Part shown: positions 7,989 to 17,274 of the stretch, piece by piece
How the letters are laid out: each line of letters opens with the position of its first letter
Numbering within the stretch: the first letter of the stretch is position 1
Program-made: the position numbers and the translations under genes
Assembly: GCF_008806595.1 (NCBI RefSeq)
Contig: NZ_VZRB01000013.1
Location: forward strand, 162,521 to 226,520
Reading direction: 5' to 3'
Source: Streptomyces luteolifulvus
Lineage (GTDB): Bacteria; Actinomycetota; Actinomycetes; Streptomycetales; Streptomycetaceae
Length of the DNA: 64,000 nt
The notes under the pieces: model-generated
Seen by the model: the letters and a program-made list of their open reading frames with translations, nothing else
Database searches by the model: none
Told to the model about the DNA's origin: nothing

Positions 7989-10900
7989 TCAGCGGCGGCG
8001 TCCCCGCCGCACCTTCAGCTCCTCGAACCGGGGCGCGTCGCCGTCCTGGACCCGCTGCCAGGCCCTGCGGTACAGGTCGGCGGCCGGTTCGGTCGGCACG
8101 ATCACCCCGAATGGCGTGTACTCGTCACTGAGGAGGTCGCTGTACAGCGGCAGCTTCCACCGCTCCAGCGGAACGCGCGGCGCCTTCGTGTCGACCCAGC
8201 CGCCGGGCAGGAAGAGCGAACGACCGGCCCTGGTCCGGCCGGCCTCCACCACCAGGTCGCCCGCGGCCAGTTCGGCACGCGCCGCCTTGAGCCGGGCCGG
8301 CTTCCAGCCCGTCCACCGGGCCGTCGACCGGTCGGTCGGGTCGGGCATGGCGAGCAGCATCAGATAGAGCGTGGCGGCGTCCTCGCCGATGCCGTGCTGC
8401 TTGGCCGCCTCGGTCACGAGGTCGGGCACGGAACGCCCGGGGTCCTGCGGCCACCAGGTGCCGTCCTTGCCCCGCTCGCCCGCGCTCGGGTCGCCCGGGT
8501 CCGCGAGGAGGGCCGCGAACCGGGGGTCGCGGGCCAGGCGCAGCGCGACCTCGGCCGAGTAGGGCCGCCGGGCGTCCTCACGCAGCGCGGGCAGGTACGG
8601 GTCCTGGCCGGCCTCGTCGAGCAGGGCGACCCTGAGGCCCGGGGCCGGCTGGTCGTCGTGGGTGGCCAGGATGACGGCGCCGTACCGCTCGAAGCCCTTC
8701 CCGGTCTCGGTCGGGGTGCCTGCGGTCTTCCGGAAATCGGGGAGACTGATGTACCGGCCGAGGTCGAGCACGAGCCCGGGGTGGGCCAGGCGCTCGCGTA
8801 CGGCGGTGAGCGCGGCGGGCAGCGCGGCCCGGACCGGGTCGCCGGCGGGCAGGCGGTGGGCGAGCCAGGCGGCGAGTCCCACCGAGCCGACCAGGGTGTC
8901 CGCCGTGAACCCGGCCGTGTCGTCGCCGACGGGCCGGACCCGGTCGCCGTCGACCGCCCACTCCAGGTCCCGGGTGAGCCGGGGCTCACCGGCCGGGTGC
9001 AGGAGCGCGGGCAACGCCTCCCGTACTCCCCACCGCGCATGCCGGAGCGCGCGGAGCGCGTCGCCGAGCAGTTCCTCGGGGACGGCCGTCCGTCTGCCCA
9101 CCGTGCTGTTCCAGACCTCGGCCGCGGCGGCCACGTCCGGTCCCTCGGTCCACAGCCGGGCGGGCTCGGCCGGCAGCAGCGCGGCCACCACCGCGGCACG
9201 GATCTCGCTGCCGATGCCACGCAGTTCGTCCTTGGCGACGGCCGCGGGCGCGGCCTTCACGCCGATGACGTGCCGTGCCTCGGTGGTGAGGAAGGTGCGC
9301 TCGTAGACGTCGATGCGCGGCAGACCGGCCACGATCAGCCGGGCCATCGTGTCGGTGACCCCGGTCAGGCGGGCGAACTCCTCGGCGGCCTCCGGGAACC
9401 AGGGCGCCGGTCCGCGCGCCGCGAGCTCGGCGAGGAACGCCCCGAGCCTTCCGGCGTGATCGTCCTCGCCCAGCGGGGACGACTGCCGGAGCGTGTAGGG
9501 CTCGGGGACCTCGAACCGGCTTGCCGGGTCGTGGAAGTACCCGGTGAAGACGCAGCCGTCGTCGGACCGGTACGCCGAGTCGTGCCGTACGCAGGCGATG
9601 AAGGCACCCTGGCCCAGCGGCAGCAGCCCCTGCCACTGGCCCTGGCGCCACTCGCCCGACGGCGAGCGCAACAGGCCTGCCTCCAGGTGCAGTTCGACCT
9701 TGCGCCACCGCTCGGGCGCGGCGGACGCTCCCAGCCCCAGTGCGTCGAACCCGGCGAGCAGCGCGCGCAGTGCCTCGCGGTGTTCCTCGGAGGTGGTCCC
9801 GGCGGCGGCCCGGTACGCCAGGGCCGTAGCGCGGTCGACGAGCGCCTCCAGCTCCGGCTGCCCGCTCGGCAGCCCGGGTCCTTCGAGGTGGAGACGCACG
9901 GCCGGCCCCTCCGGCACGGCCGGCCCCTTGGGCCGGGGCGCGTCGAGAAGTCCGGCGGCCCTGCTCATCACGCGCAGGGCACGGAAGGCGGTGTCGGCCT
10001 CCTCGTCGCGGTTCCACCAGTAGCCGCTCGACCCGCCGAGACCGCTCATCGCGTCGAGGAGCACGACGTCCGCAGGCCCGGCCGGACCCTCCTCCTCCAG
10101 GCCGCCGTCGAGTGCCCGGGTGAGCCGGGCCGCCGCGGCGTCGAGGACGGCCTGCTGACCGGCGGCGTGGCGCACGATTCCGGCGATGCCCGCGAGGAGC
10201 GCGGCGTGGGTGACGGGCAGGAGCGTCCGGATCGCCTCGGGCAGCGCGTCCTTGTCCTCCTGGGCGGCGGCCGCCAGCAGGGCCGCCGAGGTGTCCCGGT
10301 CGATGCGTCGCAGCGCCTCGGAGCCCTGCGGATCGCGGGGTGTCATGCATTCCCAGAACTGCACCGGCGGCAGCAGCAGCGAGCCCTCGCCGAAGACACC
10401 GGGCGCATTGTCGGTCTTGGCCACGGAGGCGACGACACCGTCCGTGTCGATCAGTTCGAGCTGCCAGCCGTTGCGCACGACGGCACGGGCCCGGTCGTCG
10501 CCGGGGAACACCACGAGTGCGGCCGGCCGGTCCATGTCCGCGGGCAGGGTGACGGTGTGTCCGGCGAGGTCCTGGGCGCGCCGCGAGCCGTCGGGAAGCG
10601 TCACCACACGCAGGCCGACCAGTCCGCCCACTGGCGCGCAGGCGGGCGTGGGGCCGGCCGTCGGCGAGGGGCCGAGCCAGCCGCCGTCGTCGGAGCTGCC
10701 GGCCGGGGCGTCGCGCAGCGCGTCGGCCAGGAAGGCGGGCTTGCTCTTGCGCCCGTGCTCCCCGGTGGCCGGGTCGTACTCGTAACAGCCGTATGTGGAG
10801 CGGTCCTCGCCCTCCGCATGCCACGCCCAGTACGACACGCCGTCCGTGACCACCCACCGCTCCTCGGGCAGCGTGGTGTCCCCGGCGTGCAGGACGCCGC

Positions 10901-12923
10901 CGCCGGTGGTCCGGCCGCCGCCTGGCAGCGGCAGGGTGATCGGGAGGCTGCCGTTGTACCAGTTCATCTGGGTGCCCCGGGTGTTGTGGGCGCCCTGGAG
11001 GGTCTGGGGGCGGTCGGCGCGGGTGTGCCAGTAGCCGCGCAGGCCGTCGTCGCGGGTGTTCCAGTAGACCAGGAGCTCGCCGTCCACGTGGTGGAAGCCC
11101 GGGTCGCCCCAGCTGTCGTGCGCCGGGATGCGCAGGTCGTGCGTGAGGAGGGTGCCCTCGGCGCCGATCACCCGGGCCTGGGCGGAGCCCGCCACGATGA
11201 GATGGGGCCAGGCGTCGGCGACGATCAGGTCCTCGACGTCGTCCTTGGGGACGAGGCCGGCGGCCGCGTCCTCCCAGGCGGGCCAGCCGAGTTCGTCGAA
11301 GAGCCCGGCCTTGAGGGTGCGCGCCAGCACCGGCGCGAGGTCGGTGGCGACGGCCTCGCGCACCTCGTCCTCGGCGAGCGCCAGCGCCTCGGCGGGCAGC
11401 CACCTCAGCCGGGTCAGCGCGTCGGGCAGCTGGGGCAGACCGACCGCGGTGAACCGCCGGACGACCCCGCGCACCCACTCCGTCAGCATCGGGCGCCCGC
11501 CGGGCGACGCCGCCAGCAGCCGGATTGCCCGCAGCCCCTGGTCGTTGTCGCCGAAGCTGTCCGCACCCCGCCAGAAGGCCGCGTGGAACCGGGCGTCCGC
11601 GGCCAGCGACAGCAGCTCCCGGTGGCCCTCGCCCGGCGCCCACTGCGCGAGCAGCAGTTCCCCGTGCTTCTCCGGAGCGGCCACCGGCACGTCCAGGGAC
11701 AGCATCAGGTCCATCAGGTCGATGTCATGGAGGACCTTCAACTCGCCGCCGGATGCCGAGAGTTCGGCCCGCAGCCGGTCCGCCGCCCGCTCCGCCAGCG
11801 GGTACAGCTCCGCCATCCGGGTGGAGCCGCGCCACGAGCGCACGTCCTCCCGGAACGTCAGGAACCGCTCCAGCCAGCCCGCCGTACCGTCCCGCGGCCG
11901 CTCCTCCTCGGGCAGCGAGCCGTCCCACAGCCCCGCCGTGGCACCGGACTCCTCCAGGATCCCCAGCCACAGCGCGGGCATCTCGTCGTCGCGGCAGGTG
12001 GGGAGGAGGTCCAGCAGGGCGCCCCGCACCCGCGGCTCGCGCCCGGCCAGCGCCACCAGGGCCGTACGGTGACCCTTCCACCAGCCCGCCGCCGCGCGCA
12101 GCGTGGCCGGCAGACCGAGCAGCTCGGCCAGGTACTCCTGTTCGGTCAGATCGGCGTCCCGGCCCGCGGCGCGGGCCAGCTTGCGCAGGTCGTTCGCCAT
12201 CTGCGCCGACGGCGGCATACCGCCCGCGGTACGGCGCTGGCACAGCCGGGTGAAGCGCCGCAGCGCCTCCTCGGCCGGCACACGCGCGGCCAGTTCCTTC
12301 GCGTACGCCGACAGCACCTTCACCGGGAGCGCACCGGCCAGCGCGAACTCCAGGAACACGGCGTCCAGCCGCTCCTCGTCCAGCGTCAGCCCGTGCTCGG
12401 CCTCGGCCTTGCGGGCGCGGGTGAACAACTGGGCCGCGTAGGTGGCGTTCTCCTCCGCGAGGAACACCCGGCCGGCCTGCTCGTAGTAGGTGGGCAGGAA
12501 GTGCGGCACCGAGGCCGCCAGCCGCCCGCCGAGCTCGACGTACTGGTCCATGGCCGCTTTCGGCTTGGACTTGGCCTGCCGGGCCGCCTTCTCCAGGTCC
12601 GGCACGACGCCCAGCGCGTGGTGCCCGTCCTCGGGGTGGTGCACCAGCACCCACTCGGGAAAGCCCAGCGATTGACGCAGCCCGAGGCCCACCACGACCG
12701 GCTCCGCGTCCTGCTCCAGGCCGAGGAACCCGGCGGCCAGGTCCTCCGCCGCGCCCAGCTCCCCGGCGACCAGCCGGACCACCACCCGGTCGTCGACCCC
12801 CGGGTGCCGGTAGGCCCGCGCCGTGAGCGGCACCGCCCGCTCGCCGGCCCCCTCCGTGTCCGGCGGCAGCACTCCGCCCGCCGTCAGCAGTTCCTCGTAC
12901 GACACCTGTGTCCCCCCGCTCAT
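7989..12923 (-). CDS. very large MoxR/DUF4132-associated protein of unknown function
   Basis: A 1644-residue protein with no signal peptide, membrane segment or catalytic motif that I recognise. It has long helical alanine/leucine-rich stretches at both ends and a central region (about residues 640-900) rich in short beta-like segments with Trp and Gly. The ATG at 12923 overlaps the stop of the upstream DUF4132 gene as ATGA, so the two are translationally coupled and their products may form one complex. Its place beside MoxR, vWA and SWIM genes matches the large component of MolR/YehI-type operons. Function unknown. Confidence 0.7.
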   Translation of the reverse strand: MSGGTQVSYEELLTAGGVLPPDTEGAGERAVPLTARAYRHPGVDDRVVVRLVAGELGAAEDLAAGFLGLEQDAEPVVVGLGLRQSLGFPEWVLVHHPEDGHHALGVVPDLEKAARQAKSKPKAAMDQYVELGGRLAASVPHFLPTYYEQAGRVFLAEENATYAAQLFTRARKAEAEHGLTLDEERLDAVFLEFALAGALPVKVLSAYAKELAARVPAEEALRRFTRLCQRRTAGGMPPSAQMANDLRKLARAAGRDADLTEQEYLAELLGLPATLRAAAGWWKGHRTALVALAGREPRVRGALLDLLPTCRDDEMPALWLGILEESGATAGLWDGSLPEEERPRDGTAGWLERFLTFREDVRSWRGSTRMAELYPLAERAADRLRAELSASGGELKVLHDIDLMDLMLSLDVPVAAPEKHGELLLAQWAPGEGHRELLSLAADARFHAAFWRGADSFGDNDQGLRAIRLLAASPGGRPMLTEWVRGVVRRFTAVGLPQLPDALTRLRWLPAEALALAEDEVREAVATDLAPVLARTLKAGLFDELGWPAWEDAAAGLVPKDDVEDLIVADAWPHLIVAGSAQARVIGAEGTLLTHDLRIPAHDSWGDPGFHHVDGELLVYWNTRDDGLRGYWHTRADRPQTLQGAHNTRGTQMNWYNGSLPITLPLPGGGRTTGGGVLHAGDTTLPEERWVVTDGVSYWAWHAEGEDRSTYGCYEYDPATGEHGRKSKPAFLADALRDAPAGSSDDGGWLGPSPTAGPTPACAPVGGLVGLRVVTLPDGSRRAQDLAGHTVTLPADMDRPAALVVFPGDDRARAVVRNGWQLELIDTDGVVASVAKTDNAPGVFGEGSLLLPPVQFWECMTPRDPQGSEALRRIDRDTSAALLAAAAQEDKDALPEAIRTLLPVTHAALLAGIAGIVRHAAGQQAVLDAAAARLTRALDGGLEEEGPAGPADVVLLDAMSGLGGSSGYWWNRDEEADTAFRALRVMSRAAGLLDAPRPKGPAVPEGPAVRLHLEGPGLPSGQPELEALVDRATALAYRAAAGTTSEEHREALRALLAGFDALGLGASAAPERWRKVELHLEAGLLRSPSGEWRQGQWQGLLPLGQGAFIACVRHDSAYRSDDGCVFTGYFHDPASRFEVPEPYTLRQSSPLGEDDHAGRLGAFLAELAARGPAPWFPEAAEEFARLTGVTDTMARLIVAGLPRIDVYERTFLTTEARHVIGVKAAPAAVAKDELRGIGSEIRAAVVAALLPAEPARLWTEGPDVAAAAEVWNSTVGRRTAVPEELLGDALRALRHARWGVREALPALLHPAGEPRLTRDLEWAVDGDRVRPVGDDTAGFTADTLVGSVGLAAWLAHRLPAGDPVRAALPAALTAVRERLAHPGLVLDLGRYISLPDFRKTAGTPTETGKGFERYGAVILATHDDQPAPGLRVALLDEAGQDPYLPALREDARRPYSAEVALRLARDPRFAALLADPGDPSAGERGKDGTWWPQDPGRSVPDLVTEAAKQHGIGEDAATLYLMLLAMPDPTDRSTARWTGWKPARLKAARAELAAGDLVVEAGRTRAGRSLFLPGGWVDTKAPRVPLERWKLPLYSDLLSDEYTPFGVIVPTEPAADLYRRAWQRVQDGDAPRFEELKVRRGRRR

Positions 12924-13786
12924 GCGCCCTTGCCCTCCTCGATCACACGCCCGGCGTACAGCGCCGCGGCCATGCGCATCCCCTCCGACCAGGCCACCGG
13001 GCCCACTTCGCGCAGCGGCAGGGCGCGGCCGTCCTGGTCCTGCCAGGTCAGGCTGCCGGTCTCCACCTCGTCGTCCCAGTACGGCTCCCCGATCCACACG
13101 GAGGCCTCGACGGTGCGCCCGCCGTCCCGCACCCGGGCGGTGGCACAGCCGCCGGACACGCGGTAGCCCAGCGAGGACGCGCGCGCGGCGAGGGCGAAGC
13201 GGGAGCGGAACGAGCCCCCGGTGAAGTCCCGCACCTCGGTCGCCTTCGCGCCGAGGTCGTCCGGGCGTCGCCAGATGGCACGGTGGATCTGCTCGACGCG
13301 CTGGACGATGCCGAGCTCGGCCGCGAACTCCCGCAGGTCGTCGAGGTCCGGCAGCAGAACCGGGTGGGGCAGTGTCACCGTGCGCGGGGACAGCCGGACC
13401 GTCTCGCCGTCCAGGTTCACCATCCGCAGCTCGCCCGCCTCGGTCGCGCCCCGCAGGAAGCCGACCTCGTCCGGGTCGTCGCCGACCACCGCCATGTCCC
13501 GCAGCGCCGACTGCCATGCCTCGTCCGGCCACACGCGGGCCAGCAGGCCGGTGGGCACGGGCAGCGAGGACACCATCCAGGAGTCGACCTGCGCGACGCA
13601 CGCCGCCGCGTGCCGGTCCAGCCACTCGGCCAGCCGCCGCAGCCGGTCCACCTCCGGATGGTCCTTGAGCGCGCGCGGCAGCGCCTTCAACTGCCGTCCC
13701 GCCGCCCGGCCCGAGGTGGCGCGTGCCGCCACCCGCCCCTCCACAAGGGCGACTTCATACCCGTCACCCGCCGACAGCCAACCCAC
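12920..13786 (-). CDS. DUF4132 domain-containing protein (YehI/MolR-like fragment)
   Basis: A 288-residue protein that looks like the stand-alone C-terminal domain of the MolR/YehI family (DUF4132). It has a conserved ELGIVQRVEQIHRA-type segment near the middle and a VEASVWIG segment further on. The start is a GTG at 13786 with purine-rich sequence before it. It is the first gene of the minus-strand operon and overlaps the next gene by ATGA. In E. coli the corresponding protein is a single large polypeptide, so here the family appears divided over two coupled genes. The molecular role is not established. Confidence 0.7.
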   Translation of the reverse strand: MGWLSAGDGYEVALVEGRVAARATSGRAAGRQLKALPRALKDHPEVDRLRRLAEWLDRHAAACVAQVDSWMVSSLPVPTGLLARVWPDEAWQSALRDMAVVGDDPDEVGFLRGATEAGELRMVNLDGETVRLSPRTVTLPHPVLLPDLDDLREFAAELGIVQRVEQIHRAIWRRPDDLGAKATEVRDFTGGSFRSRFALAARASSLGYRVSGGCATARVRDGGRTVEASVWIGEPYWDDEVETGSLTWQDQDGRALPLREVGPVAWSEGMRMAAALYAGRVIEEGKGA

Positions 13787-14073
13787 GAGCCCCAGCCCTC
13801 CGCATCCGGTCCACAGGACAGCGCACTGCAGCCGGGGAATCCCGGCCCCAGTGCGACGATGTGCGGAACGCTAGCGGCGGCCACTGACAATCGCTCCGGG
13901 GGGCCCGTCCAGCGCACCGGTCACCCGGCGACGTGCGGACACACGAGGCGATCCCTCGGGCGTGCGGCAAGCCGATCCGAGGGCGCCCGCCGCCGCATCC
14001 GTGGACCTACGCAATGCCCTGCGTACTACCGGCCGGTCACCGTTCCCCATGATTCTGCGCACACGCCCGCGTC
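13787..14073. other. divergent intergenic region
   Basis: A 287-base gap between the divergent DUF4132 gene and the oxidoreductase operon. No convincing small gene was found. It must hold the promoter of the minus-strand operon, but no clear -35/-10 pair could be fixed for it. The plus-strand promoter is annotated separately at its right edge. Confidence 0.5.
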
Positions 14074-14109
14074 TTGACGGGAAGAACCCAACTGCCACAC
14101 CCTGAACGC
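14074..14109 (+). promoter_or_regulatory. candidate leaderless promoter for the oxidoreductase-desaturase-tetR operon
   Basis: TTGACG at 14074-14079 is a good -35 hexamer. Eighteen bases on, CACCCT (14098-14103) is a weak -10. Counting forward from these, transcription would start at or next to the A of the ATG at 14110, and there is no ribosome binding site before that ATG. Together this suggests a leaderless mRNA, which is common in actinomycetes. The inference rests on hexamer spacing only. Confidence 0.45.
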
Positions 14110-14130
14110 ATGTTCAGAACGAACGTTCAG
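14102..14130. promoter_or_regulatory. palindromic operator overlapping the start codon
   Basis: A perfect inverted repeat CTGAAC-GCAT-GTTCAG lies at 14102-14117, followed by GAACGTTC (14121-14128), which shares the half-site. The array covers the predicted transcription start and the ATG at 14110. This is a typical place for a TetR-family repressor, and the operon's last gene encodes one, so autoregulation is likely. Confidence 0.5.
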
Positions 14131-15642
14131 ACCGCGGACGACTGTGCCGACGTGGCGGTGATAGGCGGCGGGATGGCCGGCATGGCCACGGCGCTGAGGT
14201 TGCAGACGGCGGGACTGTCCACCGTCGTGCTGGAGGCGCACGGCCACGCGGGCGGATGCGCCGGGTACTACAGAAAGCGCGGATTCTCCTTCGACGTCGG
14301 CGCGACCACGCTCGTCGACTTCGGGCCCGGCGGTGTGGGCGGCGAACTCCTCGACAGCGTGGGGCTGGGACCACTGGAGGCGCAGGAACTCACCGGCTAC
14401 ACGGCATTTCTGCCGGACCGTCAGGTGGTGCTGTACCGCGACCGTGCCGCCTGGCAGGCCGAACGGCTGCGCACGCTGGGCGACAGCGAGAACCACCGCC
14501 GGTTCTGGGCCCAGCTCGACCGGCTGGCACACACCTTCTGGCGCGCCAGCCGGGCGGGCGTACGGCTGCCCGTCCGAGGCCCCGCCGACGCTCTCCACGA
14601 TCTGCGGGCGGTCGGGGCCAGTGGCGTCCTGCACGCCCGGCACCTGAACCGGACCCTGGGCGACGCCCTGCGCGCCCACTCGCTGCGCGGGGACACCGCG
14701 CTGGTCGCGCTGCTCGGCATGCTCGTCGAGGACACCCTGCACACCGGTGTCGACGACGCGCCCCTGATCAACGGGGCGCTCGGGGTGACCATCCGGGGCG
14801 CGGGTCTCAGCCGGCACACCGGCGGCATGCATGGATTCTGGCGCGTCCTGGTCGCGCACTACCGCGGTATGGGCGGTTCGCTGCGGGTCGGCTGGCCTGT
14901 CTCGCGCGTCGACGGCGCCCCGGGCGCCTACCGGCTGACCACCCGTCGGGGAACCGTCCACGCCCGTCGGCTCGTCTGCGCGGTCCCCGCCGCCACCACG
15001 GCGACGATCTGCGCGGGACTCCCGGTCGCCCGCCGGCTGCGGAGATACCTGGAACGGGACGCGGACGCGCTCGGCGGCGCGACCGTCGTCTTCCTCGGCG
15101 TCCCCGAATCCGAAGTGGCCGGGCAGGACCTCACCCACCATCAACTGCTGCAGTCGTACGACCGTCCCCTCGGCGACGGCAACAACATGTTCGTCTCCGT
15201 CTCCGCACCGGGCGACACCGTCAGCGCACCACCCGGCCACCGTGCGGTGATGATCTCCACGCACACCGACCTCGCCGACTGGCGCGACCTGGACCCGCAG
15301 GCGTACGCACAACGCAAGAAGGAAGCCGGCGAACGGCTCGTCGGCTGGGCCCGGCGCGCGTACCCGCGCCTCGGAGAACGCGCCGTGATCGCCCAGACCG
15401 GAACGCCCCGCAGCTACGAGCGGTTCGGCTTCCGCCCGCACGGAGCGGTCGGCGGAGTGCGGCAACGGCTGCGCAACACCAACCAGCACGCCGTTCCGCA
15501 CGATCTCGGCGGTCCGGGGCTGTGGCTCGTCGGCGACTCCACCTGGCCGGGCCTCGGCACGGTCGCCTGCGTCCTGGGCAGCCGCATCGTCGCCGAGGGC
15601 GTGGTCAAGGAGACCCGGAAGGAAAGAGGAGGAACCCGATGA
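14110..15642 (+). CDS. FAD/NAD(P)-dependent oxidoreductase, phytoene-desaturase-like
   Basis: A 510-residue flavoprotein. The dinucleotide-binding motif VIGGGMAGMATALRL lies near residues 16-30 and is followed by the glycine-rich GHAGGCAGYYRKRGFSFDVG segment (about residues 43-62) typical of carotenoid isomerases and desaturases. The C-terminus has the matching GLWLVGDSTWPGLG FAD-binding segment. The substrate is probably a polyene or isoprenoid, but cannot be read from sequence. ATG 14110 is preferred over the in-frame TTG at 14074, because the latter coincides with the -35 box. Its stop overlaps the desaturase start (ATGA), so both are probably made together. Confidence 0.8.
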   Translation: MFRTNVQTADDCADVAVIGGGMAGMATALRLQTAGLSTVVLEAHGHAGGCAGYYRKRGFSFDVGATTLVDFGPGGVGGELLDSVGLGPLEAQELTGYTAFLPDRQVVLYRDRAAWQAERLRTLGDSENHRRFWAQLDRLAHTFWRASRAGVRLPVRGPADALHDLRAVGASGVLHARHLNRTLGDALRAHSLRGDTALVALLGMLVEDTLHTGVDDAPLINGALGVTIRGAGLSRHTGGMHGFWRVLVAHYRGMGGSLRVGWPVSRVDGAPGAYRLTTRRGTVHARRLVCAVPAATTATICAGLPVARRLRRYLERDADALGGATVVFLGVPESEVAGQDLTHHQLLQSYDRPLGDGNNMFVSVSAPGDTVSAPPGHRAVMISTHTDLADWRDLDPQAYAQRKKEAGERLVGWARRAYPRLGERAVIAQTGTPRSYERFGFRPHGAVGGVRQRLRNTNQHAVPHDLGGPGLWLVGDSTWPGLGTVACVLGSRIVAEGVVKETRKERGGTR

Positions 15643-16496
15643 CGCCGCCCGACCCGGCCCCCGGCTTCCGGCCGGCCGAGGAACCCCGCAGGGCCGACGG
15701 GCCCCCCGCTCCCGGCCTGCCCACCCTCGCGGAGCTCGGTGAGGACCTGCTCGTCACCACCCGCAGGCAGCGGATCCTCGCACTGGCCCGGCCCGCGATC
15801 GGAGTGCTCTGCTTCGCGGGTGCGATGTGGCTCGGCTGGTGGTGGCTGACTCCCGTCATCGTCTTCGGCGTCTTCGTCGCCGTCGTCACCGTCACCCACG
15901 ACGTGGTGCACCGCACGATCGGCCTGTCGCCGCGCGCCACCGACTGGGCGCTGTTCGCGACGGGACTGGTCCTGCTGGAGAGCGGGCACGCCTACCGGGC
16001 CACGCACACCCAGCACCACCGGCTCTTCCCGCACCCCGACGACCCGGAGGGCTACCCCGCCGAACTGTCCCTGCTCGGCGCGGTCTGCTACGGCCCCGTC
16101 TTCCTCGTACGCCTGTGGCTGTGGTCCTACCGGCGCGGCCGGGACCGCCGCTGGCTCCTCGCGGAGGCCGCCGCCCCCCTCGCCGCGCTGGCCGGAGGAG
16201 TGCTGCTCCTGCCGTACACACCGGGGCTGCTGCTCTATACGGTGATGGCGATCGTCGGGAGCTGGGTGTACCCGCTCCTGACGGTGTATCTGCCGCACCA
16301 CGACTACGGAGACACCCCGTTGACGCAGACCCGCACCCTGCGCGGAAGGATCGTCCCAGCGGTCTTCCTGGAGCTCACCTACCACCTGGAGCACCATCTC
16401 TACCCGCGTGTGCCCAGCCACCACCTGCCCGAACTCGCGCGCCGGCTCGAAGGCCACTTCGCCGCCCACGGAGTACGGCCGGTGCGCGTTGTCTGA
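15639..16496 (+). CDS. membrane fatty-acid desaturase / carotene hydroxylase-like di-iron protein
   Basis: A 285-residue integral membrane protein with the three histidine boxes of the desaturase/hydroxylase superfamily: HDVVH (about residue 87), HTQHH (about 124) and HLEHH (about 248). These would bind a non-haem di-iron centre. At least four hydrophobic segments flank the boxes. The family inserts double bonds or hydroxyl groups into acyl chains or carotenoids. Pairing with a phytoene-desaturase-like enzyme favours an isoprenoid or polyene substrate, but a lipid is equally possible. It is translationally coupled to the upstream gene and overlaps the TetR gene at its 3' end. Confidence 0.8.
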   Translation: MTPPDPAPGFRPAEEPRRADGPPAPGLPTLAELGEDLLVTTRRQRILALARPAIGVLCFAGAMWLGWWWLTPVIVFGVFVAVVTVTHDVVHRTIGLSPRATDWALFATGLVLLESGHAYRATHTQHHRLFPHPDDPEGYPAELSLLGAVCYGPVFLVRLWLWSYRRGRDRRWLLAEAAAPLAALAGGVLLLPYTPGLLLYTVMAIVGSWVYPLLTVYLPHHDYGDTPLTQTRTLRGRIVPAVFLELTYHLEHHLYPRVPSHHLPELARRLEGHFAAHGVRPVRVV

Positions 16497-17094
16497 CACC
16501 CGTGACCGTGTCCTCGACGCCACCCTCGCCTGCCTGGTGCGCAACGGACACGGCGGAACCACCGCGCGGGCGATAGCGCAGACCGGAGGCTTCGCGCCCG
16601 GGGTGATCTACTACCACTTCTCGGACCTGGACGACCTCCTGGTCGCGGCGCTGGCACGGACCAGCGGCTCCCGCATCGACCGTTACCGCACCGAACTGTC
16701 CGGCACCGACCGTGCCGTGCCCCTGGTCGCGCGGCTGCGGGAGCTGTACGACGAGGACACCGAGACCGGGCACATCGCCGCCGTCCAGGAGCTGTACTCC
16801 GGAGCCAGGCCCGGGTCACGGCTGGCCGCCCAGCTGGCCGAGGAGACCCGGAACTGGGAGCAGCTGTCCGAGGAACTGCTCACCGTCCTCCTGCGCGGCA
16901 AGCCGCTCGCGTCCCTGGTCCGTGTGCGCGTCCTGGCCGGTGCGGCGGTGGCGTTCTACCTCGGCATGGAGACCCTCACCCACCTCGACGGCGACCGCTC
17001 CCGCCCGGACACCCTCTTCGACCAGGCGGCCCGCCTCGCAGCGGTCTTCGACCGCGTCCCGCGCCTCAACAGGCGCTCACGCAGGCTGCGTTGA
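16489..17094 (+). CDS. TetR-family transcriptional regulator
   Basis: About 201 residues. The N-terminal helix-turn-helix is clear: a TRDRVLDATLACL helix, then TTARAIAQTGG and the recognition segment GVIYYHFSDLDDLL. The C-terminal ligand domain is variable, as usual. The likely start is TTG 16489, which overlaps the desaturase stop by 8 bases; an upstream start within the desaturase gene cannot be excluded. As the last gene of the operon it probably represses the operator over 14102-14130. Ligand unknown. Confidence 0.75.
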   Translation: MSDTRDRVLDATLACLVRNGHGGTTARAIAQTGGFAPGVIYYHFSDLDDLLVAALARTSGSRIDRYRTELSGTDRAVPLVARLRELYDEDTETGHIAAVQELYSGARPGSRLAAQLAEETRNWEQLSEELLTVLLRGKPLASLVRVRVLAGAAVAFYLGMETLTHLDGDRSRPDTLFDQAARLAAVFDRVPRLNRRSRRLR

Positions 17095-17146
17095 GACGCG
17101 GACGGCTTCTCCGTGTCCGGGCGACCGCCCCGGCCCGGCCGGACGG

Positions 17147-17176
17147 TTAGGGGGATCCGGGGCGCGCCTTAGGGGG
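17147..17176 (+). promoter_or_regulatory. paired NWAGGGG boxes upstream of the MIO enzyme gene (site A)
   Basis: Two identical TTAGGGGG octamers at 17147-17154 and 17169-17176, 22 bases start to start (two helical turns). The second ends 98 bases before the ATG at 17275. The same box recurs upstream of several other transcription units in the cluster, so this is a candidate activator binding site. Confidence 0.5.
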
Positions 17177-17274
17177 CAATGGCGGTGCGCTGCGTCGGTG
17201 TGGCTGGTTTGGCTGGGGATCGCCTGCCCTGTCATCGCGGGGACATGATCACCAGACATCAGGAGGGTCTCCTC

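Noticed and set aside
7926..13166. Plus-strand open frame of about 1750 codons opposite the large yeh-operon gene
   Set aside because: Antisense shadow. The minus-strand genes have coupled ATGA junctions and normal composition; the plus-strand product does not.
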